A stretch of 25,722 nt of DNA from contig DASTQL010000077.1 in NCBI GenBank assembly GCA_035761805.1, forward strand, positions 1-25,722, in the 5' to 3' direction. Positions 14,091 through 20,638 of the stretch are shown here, one piece after another. The notes beneath the pieces are model-generated. The model had not been told where the DNA came from. It saw only the letters and a list, made by a program, of their open reading frames with translations, and ran no database searches. Position 1 is the stretch's first letter. Each line of letters begins with the position of its first letter. This DNA comes from DASTQL01 sp035761805. Lineage in GTDB: Bacteria; Actinomycetota; Actinomycetes; Jiangellales; Jiangellaceae. A program made the translations under genes and the position numbers.

Positions 14091-15425
14091 ATGCCGTCGT
14101 CGCCGCCGCCCCGGGCGTCCGGGACCGACACCGCGAGGGTCCTCATCACGGTCCTGGGCCCCTCGGTCGGACAAGGCCCGATCCTGCGCCGCCCGCGGGT
14201 CCTGGGTCTGGTGGACCGCCTGGACTCCGACCGCCGCGCCGTGCGGTTGGTCCAGCGCCTCCGGGCGTCCTACGGCGGCGGGCCGCTGCTCCTGGCCGTG
14301 CCAGGCCGATCGGTCCTCCTGCTCCTCACCGCTGCGCAGGTCCGTGAGGTGCTCGAGGGGGCCCCGGAGCCGTTCACCCCCGCCAGCAGCGAGAAGGTCG
14401 CGGCCCTGGCTCACTTCCAGCCGCACGGCGTGCTGATCTCGCGAGGAGCGCTCCGGGAGGACCGCCGGCGCTTCAACGAGGCCGTGCTCGATGCCGACCT
14501 GCCTGTCCACCACCTCGGTGAGCATGTCATCCGGGTCGCCCGCGACGAGGTCGATGCGCTCGTGTCGATGTCGCGACTCGCGGGCGGCTTCGGGTGGAAC
14601 GAGTGGCACGCGATGTGGTGGCGCGTCGTCCGTCGCGTCGTCCTGGGCGACGACGCCCGAGGCGACGCCGAGCTCACCGGCCTGCTCGACACCTTGCGCG
14701 GCGACGCCAACTGGGCCTTCCTGCGTCCCCGACGCCGCGCGGTGAGGGAGCGCTTCGAGGAGCGGCTGCACGTCCACCTCGACCGGCGCCAGCCCGGCGG
14801 CCTCGCCTCCCTATTCCCGGAGATGTCGGCGGGCCCTCTCACCGACCCGGCCGGGCAGGTGCCGCACTGGCTCTTCGCCTACGACGCCGCGGGCATCGTG
14901 TCCGCACGAGCGCTGGCCCTCCTGGCGACGCACCGGAGGGAGCGGGAGCGGGTCCAGCAGGAGATCCGGTCGTCCGCCGGCGAGCCCGCCCCGGTGCTTC
15001 CCTTCCTGCGGGCGTGCGTGCTCGAGTCGGTCCGCCTCTGGCCGACGACACTGGTGATCCTGCGGGAGACCACTGCCGACACCACGGTCGCCGGTCGCGC
15101 CCTCCCCAAGGGTACGACCGTGGTGATCCACAGCAGCTCGTTCCACCGAGACTCGGAGACGCTCCCGTACGCGGACCGGTTCGAGCCGGACGTGTGGCTT
15201 GACGGCCGAGCGCGCGACGAGTGGTCGCTCGTGCCCTTCAGCGGCGGGCCGGCGCGCTGCCCGGGCAGGGACCTCGTCCTGCTGACGACCAGTGCCGTGC
15301 TCGCCGGGGTCCTGGAGCGACCCGACGTCGGGCTGGCGGCGGGTCGGCGTCCCGAGCCGGGACGGCCGCTACCGCACAGCCTCGACCACACGCGACTGAG
15401 GTTCGACCTCGAACACCGCCGGTGA
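14091..15425 (+). CDS. cytochrome P450 with atypical I-helix
   Basis: A 444-residue heme monooxygenase-type protein, soluble. The K-helix ExxR is ESVR (about residues 312-315), and the heme loop is FSGGPARCPGRDLVL (~383-397) with Cys near 390 as thiolate ligand. The I-helix equivalent reads LFAYDAAGIVSARAL (~260-274): the usual (A/G)Gx(D/E)T is A-G-I-V-S, so the acid is Val and the alcohol Ser. That departs from the canonical proton-relay pair and suggests unusual oxygen activation or a non-oxygenase role. Electron partners are not in the window. ATG 14091 is preceded by GGAGG only one base away, so initiation may be leaderless. Substrate unknown. The 3' end overlaps the convergent sulfatase by 57 bases. 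Confidence 0.87.
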   Translation: MPSSPPPRASGTDTARVLITVLGPSVGQGPILRRPRVLGLVDRLDSDRRAVRLVQRLRASYGGGPLLLAVPGRSVLLLLTAAQVREVLEGAPEPFTPASSEKVAALAHFQPHGVLISRGALREDRRRFNEAVLDADLPVHHLGEHVIRVARDEVDALVSMSRLAGGFGWNEWHAMWWRVVRRVVLGDDARGDAELTGLLDTLRGDANWAFLRPRRRAVRERFEERLHVHLDRRQPGGLASLFPEMSAGPLTDPAGQVPHWLFAYDAAGIVSARALALLATHRRERERVQQEIRSSAGEPAPVLPFLRACVLESVRLWPTTLVILRETTADTTVAGRALPKGTTVVIHSSSFHRDSETLPYADRFEPDVWLDGRARDEWSLVPFSGGPARCPGRDLVLLTTSAVLAGVLERPDVGLAAGRRPEPGRPLPHSLDHTRLRFDLEHRR

Positions 15426-16871
15426 TGGCCCTGACCCCCGCTGGGAACACGTCGTCCGCGGTACCGGCTGACTCGGGTGGGGGGCATCGCCGACAGCCGC
15501 CTGCGCGTGCCACATCTTCACCTGGAGCTCCTCGCGTACCTGGTGGTACTCCGGATCGTGGTACACGTTGGTGAGCTCGTGCGGGTCCTCCTGCAGATCG
15601 TACAGCTCCCATTCCGAGGGGTGGGTGACGTCGCCCGTCCCTGGGATCCCGAGGCCGTCGTTGTAGAAGAAGATCAGCTTGTACCGGTCGGTCCGGTAGC
15701 CGTAGTGCGCCGGCGCGTTGTGGCAGACATCGCCGTGTTCCCAGTACCGGTAGTACATCCCCTCTGCCGGCGGCACACCGGTGGGTTCCCGTGTCATCGC
15801 CGGCCAGAAGCTGCGCCCTTGCATCCGGGGATGGGGGTTCACGCCGGCTGCGTCCACGATGGTCTGGGCGAAGTCGACGTTCGTGACGATCCCGTCGTAC
15901 ACCGCGCCGGCGGGGATGCGCCTGGGGTAGCTGACGAGGAGGGGCATCCGCAGGGACTCCTCGTACATGAGGCGCTTGTCGAACCATCCGTGGTCCCCGA
16001 GAAAGAATCCCTGGTCGGAGCTGTACATCAGCAGGGTGTCGTCGAAGTCGCCCCGGTCCCGGAGCCAGTCGATCACCCGTCCGACGTTGTCGTCGACCGA
16101 GGCCACACAACGGAGGTAGTCCTCCATGTAGCGCTGGTACTTCCACAGCGCCTCCTCCTCGTGGCTGAGGCCATCCGGAGGCGTCTGCTTGAGATCCTCC
16201 TCGGTGAGGTGCTCGGCTATCCGCATCGCGGCCCGCCGCGCCGATGACGTCCGGGTGGCGTAGTCGTCGTGGAACGTCTCCGGCACGAGGATGGGGTCCC
16301 TGTACATCGTGGCGTGCTTCTCGTCCGGCTCCCACGGACGGTGTGGTGCCTTGTGGTAGACCAGCACGCACCAGGGGGCATCGCCTTCGAGACTCTCCAC
16401 CCAGTCGATCGCGAGATCGGTGATGACGTCCGTCGCGTAGCCCTCGACCTCTCGCAGGCCGCCCTTCGACAGGAAGCGGGGGTCGTGGTACTCCCCCTGC
16501 TCGATGAGCACGTCCCAGTAGTCGAAGTCCTCGGGATCGTGGCCCTGGCCGGCACCCAGGTGCCACTTGCCCACCATCGCCGTGCGGTAGCCGGCTTCGC
16601 GGAGCTGGGAGATGAACGTCGGCTGGCTGGCATCGATCGGGGTAGCGAGTGTCGTGACCCCGTTGATGTGGCTGTAGGTCCCGGTGAGGATGGCTGCACG
16701 ACTTGGTGAGCACAGCGAGTTGGTGGCGAAGCAGTTCTGGAACCGGACACCCAGCGCGCCGATCTGGTCGATTCGAGGTGTCCGGTTCACCACCGAGCCG
16801 TAGGCGCTGATCGCGTGCGCCGCGTGGTCATCGGCGAGGATCATGACGATGTCGGGGCGCCCGTCCGTCAT
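15369..16871 (-). CDS. type I sulfatase (formylglycine-dependent)
   Basis: A 500-residue arylsulfatase/N-sulfoglucosamine-type hydrolase. Metal-binding DD is at residues 14-15 (ILADDH). The formylglycine signature is Cys54 in LCSPSRAAILTG, followed by TAMVGKWHLGAG, a second signature, and SSDQGFFLGDHGWFDKR, which completes the metal site. The C-terminal subdomain ends WELYDLQEDPHELTNVY. No signal peptide is visible, so it appears cytoplasmic. ATG 16871 is chosen: AAGGAGG lies 11 bases upstream, whereas the in-frame GTG 16883 is inside that site. Sampled rows of this gene are about 60-62% GC against 70-75% nearby, which suggests acquisition. No formylglycine-generating enzyme is in the window. 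The last 57 bases overlap the P450 gene. Confidence 0.92.
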   Translation of the reverse strand: MTDGRPDIVMILADDHAAHAISAYGSVVNRTPRIDQIGALGVRFQNCFATNSLCSPSRAAILTGTYSHINGVTTLATPIDASQPTFISQLREAGYRTAMVGKWHLGAGQGHDPEDFDYWDVLIEQGEYHDPRFLSKGGLREVEGYATDVITDLAIDWVESLEGDAPWCVLVYHKAPHRPWEPDEKHATMYRDPILVPETFHDDYATRTSSARRAAMRIAEHLTEEDLKQTPPDGLSHEEEALWKYQRYMEDYLRCVASVDDNVGRVIDWLRDRGDFDDTLLMYSSDQGFFLGDHGWFDKRLMYEESLRMPLLVSYPRRIPAGAVYDGIVTNVDFAQTIVDAAGVNPHPRMQGRSFWPAMTREPTGVPPAEGMYYRYWEHGDVCHNAPAHYGYRTDRYKLIFFYNDGLGIPGTGDVTHPSEWELYDLQEDPHELTNVYHDPEYHQVREELQVKMWHAQAAVGDAPHPSQPVPRTTCSQRGSGPSPAVFEVEPQSRVVEAVR

Positions 16872-17048
16872 CGAGGTGCCCACCTCCTTCAGGCCGAGAG
16901 GCGACGCGTAGGGCGGTCAGCAAGGGGTGACAGCCAGCGATGCCCACTCCCTTGACCCACGCTCTTACCCACGCCTTCGGTCCTGACTCGAAGCCCGGCA
17001 GGAAACCCGGTGACGCATGTCCCCGCGCCGGACGGGTACCTCGGACCC

Positions 17049-17222
17049 ATGTCCACACCACCGCCCGGCGATCGTCCTGACCGCGAACCGGACCACGCCG
17101 TCGCCGACAGCGACCAGCGTGCCTCGGGTCTTCCCCGGCTCCTCGTCTTCGTCGTGGCGTTCCTCGTGATCGGGATCGCCGTGATGCTCGGCGTCTTCGT
17201 GCTGGCGTCGGGCCGATCGTGA
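17049..17222 (+). CDS. small one-helix membrane protein (57 aa)
   Basis: I do not recognise a family. The product has a hydrophilic, Pro/Asp-rich N-terminus (MSTPPPGDRPDREPDH...) of about 32 residues and one strong membrane helix, LLVFVVAFLVIGIAVMLGVFVLA, near its end, with Arg before the helix. The positive-inside rule suggests the long N-terminus is cytoplasmic. It sits 16 bases upstream of the alcohol dehydrogenase start on the same strand and is probably cotranscribed with it. An in-frame ATG-like start 13 codons upstream is possible, but MSTPPP is the more natural beginning. The ribosome site is weak. Confidence 0.6.
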   Translation: MSTPPPGDRPDREPDHAVADSDQRASGLPRLLVFVVAFLVIGIAVMLGVFVLASGRS

Positions 17223-17238
17223 CCTCGGAGGGCTTCGG

Positions 17239-18423
17239 ATGAGAGCGGTCACCTGGCACGGCAAGCGGGACGTCCGGGTGGAAGACGTACGCGACCCTCG
17301 GATCGAGCAGAGCACCGACGCCCTGGTCCGGATCACGTCGACGGCGGTCTGCGGGTCGGACCTGCACCTCTACGAGGTGCTGGCTCCGTTCCTCACCCCG
17401 GGGGACGTGCTCGGGCACGAGCCGATGGGCGTGGTCGAGGAGGTCGGCGCGGACGTCCCCGACCTGCGTCCCGGCGACCGCGTCGTCGTGCCCTTCAACA
17501 TCTCCTGCGGCTCGTGCTTCATGTGCGACCGCCGCCTCTATGCCCAGTGCGAGACCACGCAGGTGCGCAAGGAGGGCAAGGGAGCCGCCCTGTTCGGGTA
17601 CACGTCCTTGTACGGCTCGGTGCCCGGTGGTCAGGCCGAGCTCCTCCGCGTGCCCCAGGCGCAGTTCGGCCCGATCAAGGTCCCCGAGGGCCCGAGCGAC
17701 CTGCGCTTCGTCTTCCTGTCCGACGTCCTGCCCACGTCCTGGCAGGCCGTGGAGCACGCCGACCTGCCGCCGGGAGGGACGCTGGCGGTCCTCGGGCTGG
17801 GCCCGATCGGGCAGATGACGGCCAGGGTCGCCCTCCACCGCGGTGCGAGCCGGGTGATCGGCGTCGACAGCGAGCCGGCACGCCTGGCGATGGCGGCCGC
17901 TCACGGCGCCGAGGTCCTCGACCTGGGCTCCGTGGGCGACGTCGCCCAGGCCCTGCTCGAGCTCACGGCCGGGCGCGGCCCCGACTCGGTCGTCGACGCG
18001 GTCGGGATGGAGGCGCACGGATCCCCCGGGGCCAAGGCCGCCCAGGCCGCTGTGGGTCTTCTCCCCGGGGCGCTCGCCCGTTCGCTGACGGACCGCTTCG
18101 GCGTCGACCGCCTGGACGCCCTGCACACGGCGGTCAAGGCGGTCCGGCGTGGCGGGACCGTGTCCGTCGTGGGCGTCTACGGTGGCGAGGTCGACCCGAT
18201 GCCGATGATGGAGATGTTCGACCGCGGGATCACTCTGCGGATGGGGCAGGCACACGTCCGGCGCTGGGTCGACGATCTCATGCCCCTCGTCCTCGACGAC
18301 GCGGACCCGCTGGGCACCGAGGCGTTGGCCACGCACGTCCTCCCCCTCGAGCAGGCACCCGAGGCCTACGCGATGTTCCAGGCCAAGGACGACGACTGCG
18401 TCAAGGTGGTCCTCCGGCCCTGA
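17239..18423 (+). CDS. zinc-dependent alcohol dehydrogenase (MDR superfamily)
   Basis: A 394-residue cytosolic medium-chain dehydrogenase of the formaldehyde-dehydrogenase-like branch. Catalytic zinc ligands are Cys38 (CGSD) and His60-Glu61 in GHEPMG. The structural zinc is held by Cys90, Cys93, Cys96 and Cys104 in CGSCFMCDRRLYAQC. The NAD(P)-binding fold carries VLGLGPIGQMTARVAL (about residues 183-198) and ends in VIGVDSEPARL, whose Asp favours NAD over NADP. An insert around residues 255-285 (HGSPGAKAAQAAVGLLPGAL) is typical of this subgroup. It oxidises an alcohol or thiol-adduct aldehyde; substrate unknown. Start ATG 17239 follows GGAGG at seven bases. It lies between the one-helix peptide and the SRPBCC gene. 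Confidence 0.92.
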   Translation: MRAVTWHGKRDVRVEDVRDPRIEQSTDALVRITSTAVCGSDLHLYEVLAPFLTPGDVLGHEPMGVVEEVGADVPDLRPGDRVVVPFNISCGSCFMCDRRLYAQCETTQVRKEGKGAALFGYTSLYGSVPGGQAELLRVPQAQFGPIKVPEGPSDLRFVFLSDVLPTSWQAVEHADLPPGGTLAVLGLGPIGQMTARVALHRGASRVIGVDSEPARLAMAAAHGAEVLDLGSVGDVAQALLELTAGRGPDSVVDAVGMEAHGSPGAKAAQAAVGLLPGALARSLTDRFGVDRLDALHTAVKAVRRGGTVSVVGVYGGEVDPMPMMEMFDRGITLRMGQAHVRRWVDDLMPLVLDDADPLGTEALATHVLPLEQAPEAYAMFQAKDDDCVKVVLRP

Positions 18424-18552
18424 CCTCGGCCCCGAATGACCACGTTCACCACCCTCAGCGGGCCATCGCGAGGCGTTGGCGCCTGGTGGTGGCCCGACGA
18501 GCCTGGTGATGGCCATGGGGGTGACCGGGCGTCCACGGGGTATCCATCGCAC

Positions 18553-19014
18553 GTGGCAACCGTGAGCAGGCTCGTCCACGCCGGCCCGGACGACGTGTGG
18601 GCCGTCCTGGCCGACGGCTGGCTCTACCCCTCCTGGGTGGTGGGTGCGTCGCGGCTGCGCGCCGTGGAAGGGGACTGGCCGGCCGTCGGCGCCAGCATCC
18701 ACCACTCGGTCGGTCTGTGGCCGGCACTGATCGACGACCGGACCGAGGCGCTGGACAGCGAGCCGAAGCGCCGCCTGCGCCTGCGGGCGAGGGGCTGGCC
18801 CCTCGGGGAGGCGCTCGTCGAGATCACCCTCGAGCCGCGACGGGAGGCGACCCTGGTCACCATCGCCGAGACGCCGTCCGCCGGACCGGGGCTCGTCGTC
18901 GACAACCGGGTCACCCACTGGCTGCTCGCCCGGCGTAACGAGGAGAGCCTCTACCGCCTCGCCTCGATCGCCGAGGCACGCGGCGGGGGTTCACGCGAGC
19001 GCGAGCGGGACTGA
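18553..19014 (+). CDS. SRPBCC-family protein (polyketide cyclase/Bet v1-like fold)
   Basis: A 153-residue protein with the START/Bet v1-like helix-grip pattern: an opening strand VSRLVHAGPDDVWAVLADGWLYPSWVVGASRLRAV, central strands around WPALIDDRTEAL and RLRLRARGWP, strand LVEITLEP, and a closing helix LLARRNEESLYRLASIAEAR. These proteins bind hydrophobic ligands in a cavity; several are lipid or polyketide carriers or cyclases, but no specific role can be assigned. The frame is open from ATG 18436, yet its first 39 residues (Trp/Gly/Asp-rich) do not fit the family, so GTG 18553 is preferred; GTG 18562 is another option. It follows the dehydrogenase on the same strand. The 3' end overlaps the convergent GT9 gene by 64 bases. 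Confidence 0.75.
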   Translation: MATVSRLVHAGPDDVWAVLADGWLYPSWVVGASRLRAVEGDWPAVGASIHHSVGLWPALIDDRTEALDSEPKRRLRLRARGWPLGEALVEITLEPRREATLVTIAETPSAGPGLVVDNRVTHWLLARRNEESLYRLASIAEARGGGSRERERD

Positions 19015-19958
19015 CCGGACGCGTTCAGCAGGGCCCTTGCCGCTCCCACCACGCGTGGGACGGTGATCCGCAACAGGGCCGGGTCGGGCCGGTCGCCCCA
19101 CGGGTCGCCGGACCCCGCCCCCTCCTCGACGGCGACGTGCTGCGGGCGGCCGGGGGGTGGCCCCCACGCCGCCGGCGAGACCGGACCGAAGAGCACCACC
19201 GACGGGGTGAGGAAGGCCGACGCGAGGTGTGCCGTCCCGGTGTCCCCGCACACGACGAGGCGGGCGGCCGCCACGAGCGCCGCCATCTCCTCGACGTCCG
19301 TGCGGCCCGCCAGGACGGAGTCCGACGGGAGGCCGGCGAGGCCGGCGACCTGGCGGGCCAGCGGGACCTCCTCACCCGTGCCGGTCACCACGACCCGCTC
19401 CCCGGCCACGGCCAGCGTCCGGGCCACGGCCGCGAAGCGCTCCGACGGCCACCGCCGGCTGGCGAAGGCCGCGCCCGGGTGCACCACCACGGCGCCATCC
19501 ACCGGCGGCTCAGCCTCCGGTGCGGGCAGCCGGAGCTCGTCCTCGTCGGGCTCGCCTCCCAGGCCGTCGCGGACCAGACGGCACCAGCGGGCGACCTCCC
19601 ACTCCCCCTCTCGCCACGGCGGGCCGGCCACGCCGGCCTCCGCGCAGCCGAAGGCGACGAGTCGCCCGGGACGAGCCGCCTGCAGGACCCGGTGCGACTG
19701 CGGCCCACGTCCGTGCAGGTCCACCGCCACGGCCGGGGGCGCGCACCTGCCGGCGAGTGGTTCCAGCCCGCGCGCGTCGAGCACCTCGTCGACCGCACCG
19801 CTGAGCAGGGCCAGTGGAGCCAGCGGGGCCGGCGTGGCCAGCACGACCCGGTGGCCGGGCAGCGCCCGGCGGATCCCCCGCAGCGCCGGGACCGCTGTCA
19901 GCAGGTCGCCCAGCCCGAGCGCCCGCAGGACCAGGACCACCGGGCTGCTCAGGGCCAC
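18951..19958 (-). CDS. glycosyltransferase family 9 (heptosyltransferase-like)
   Basis: A 335-residue GT-B enzyme of the ADP-heptose:LPS heptosyltransferase family. It opens VVLVLRALGLGDLLTAVPALRGIRRALPG, the typical GT9 start with the G-D-L loop. The second half carries VVHPGAAFASRRWPSERFAAVA and the nucleotide-sugar-binding VVCGDTGTAHLASAF. It would transfer heptose from ADP-heptose to an unknown acceptor. The tail after ARALLNASGQ is Arg/Pro-rich and runs antisense into the SRPBCC gene. GTG 19958 is the start and overlaps the SDR stop by ten bases. It is the last gene of the heptose operon; as a second GT9 enzyme at the far end, it implies at least two heptose transfers or two acceptor steps. 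Confidence 0.88.
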   Translation of the reverse strand: MALSSPVVLVLRALGLGDLLTAVPALRGIRRALPGHRVVLATPAPLAPLALLSGAVDEVLDARGLEPLAGRCAPPAVAVDLHGRGPQSHRVLQAARPGRLVAFGCAEAGVAGPPWREGEWEVARWCRLVRDGLGGEPDEDELRLPAPEAEPPVDGAVVVHPGAAFASRRWPSERFAAVARTLAVAGERVVVTGTGEEVPLARQVAGLAGLPSDSVLAGRTDVEEMAALVAAARLVVCGDTGTAHLASAFLTPSVVLFGPVSPAAWGPPPGRPQHVAVEEGAGSGDPWGDRPDPALLRITVPRVVGAARALLNASGQSRSRSREPPPRASAIEARR

Positions 19959-20638
19959 GACCCCTCGACCGACGGCGCCACGAGGATCTCCCGCAGCTCG
20001 CACCCCTGCGGCTGGGAGAGGGCGAAGACCACGGTCTCCGCGACGTCCTCCGGCCGGTTGAGCTTGGCGTCGGGGGTGGGCTTGTACCGCTCCTCTCGAC
20101 CGTCGAAGAACGCGGTCTGCATCCCGCCGGGCAGCAGGAGCGTCACGCCGACCCTGCCCTGCGACTCCGCGACCAGCGCCCGGGTGAATCCGACGACGCC
20201 GAACTTGGACGCGCAGTACGCGGTGGCGTCGCTCAGCGCGCGGACGCCGAGGGTCGAGGCCACCGTCACCACGCGTCCCCCGGACCGCTCCAGGTGCGGC
20301 ATGGCCGCCCGCACCACGGCGGCCGTGCCGAGCAGGTTGACCAGCACCACGCGGTCCCACTCCTCCCCCGGCACGTCCACGAGGCGACCGCAGCGGTCGG
20401 TGCCGGCCGCGGTGACGACCGCGTCGAGCCCACCCAGCCGCTCGGCCACCCGTCCTACTGCGTCCTCCGCGGCGCGGGCGTCGACGAGGTCGACGACCTC
20501 GTGGGCGCCGCCGTCCTCGGGGACGGCTCGGTCGAGGCAGACCACGGTCGAGCCTCGCGCCCGCAGTGCCTGGACGACGGCGCGGCCCAGGCCGGATGCT
20601 CCGCCGGTGACGAGCACGCGGTCGGGGACGTGGGTCAT
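19949..20638 (-). CDS. classical short-chain dehydrogenase/reductase
   Basis: A 229-residue Rossmann enzyme of the classical SDR type (3-oxoacyl reductase-like length). Cofactor motif TGGASGLG lies at residues ~11-18, an acidic residue (CLDRA) at the end of the second strand favours NAD(H), the NAG-like motif is AAGTD, and the catalytic set is Ser in TVASTLG and Tyr/Lys in AYCASKFG. It lacks the GxxGFIG pattern and the length (~310-330) of the extended-SDR epimerase HldD. Its ATG overlaps the HldE-like stop (ATGA at 20635-20638), and its stop overlaps the following GT9 start. Position inside the heptose operon suggests it acts on a heptose-derived or acceptor sugar, but the reaction is unknown. 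Confidence 0.88.
   Translation of the reverse strand: MTHVPDRVLVTGGASGLGRAVVQALRARGSTVVCLDRAVPEDGGAHEVVDLVDARAAEDAVGRVAERLGGLDAVVTAAGTDRCGRLVDVPGEEWDRVVLVNLLGTAAVVRAAMPHLERSGGRVVTVASTLGVRALSDATAYCASKFGVVGFTRALVAESQGRVGVTLLLPGGMQTAFFDGREERYKPTPDAKLNRPEDVAETVVFALSQPQGCELREILVAPSVEGSWP

Noticed and set aside
14016..14777. N-terminal extension of the LuxR regulator frame
   Set aside because: The extension is antisense to the P450 coding region and shows no regulator sequence; the conserved protein starts at 14015.
18436..18552. Earlier ATG start for the SRPBCC gene
   Set aside because: The added 39 residues are Gly/Trp/Asp-rich and do not match the family, which starts at the strand beginning VATVSRLVHA.
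16828..18918. A 696-codon open frame on the minus strand
   Set aside because: It runs antisense through the one-helix peptide, the zinc dehydrogenase and the SRPBCC gene, all with clear protein features; its own sequence is Arg/Asp/Gly-rich and has no recognisable domain.
18931..18965. Another CGTAACG inside the SRPBCC gene, and GTAAC/GTTAC cores near 1701 and 8421
   Set aside because: They lie inside coding sequence, and the one checked for spacing (18931) lacks GAC 17 bases on; I treat them all as background occurrences of a short motif.
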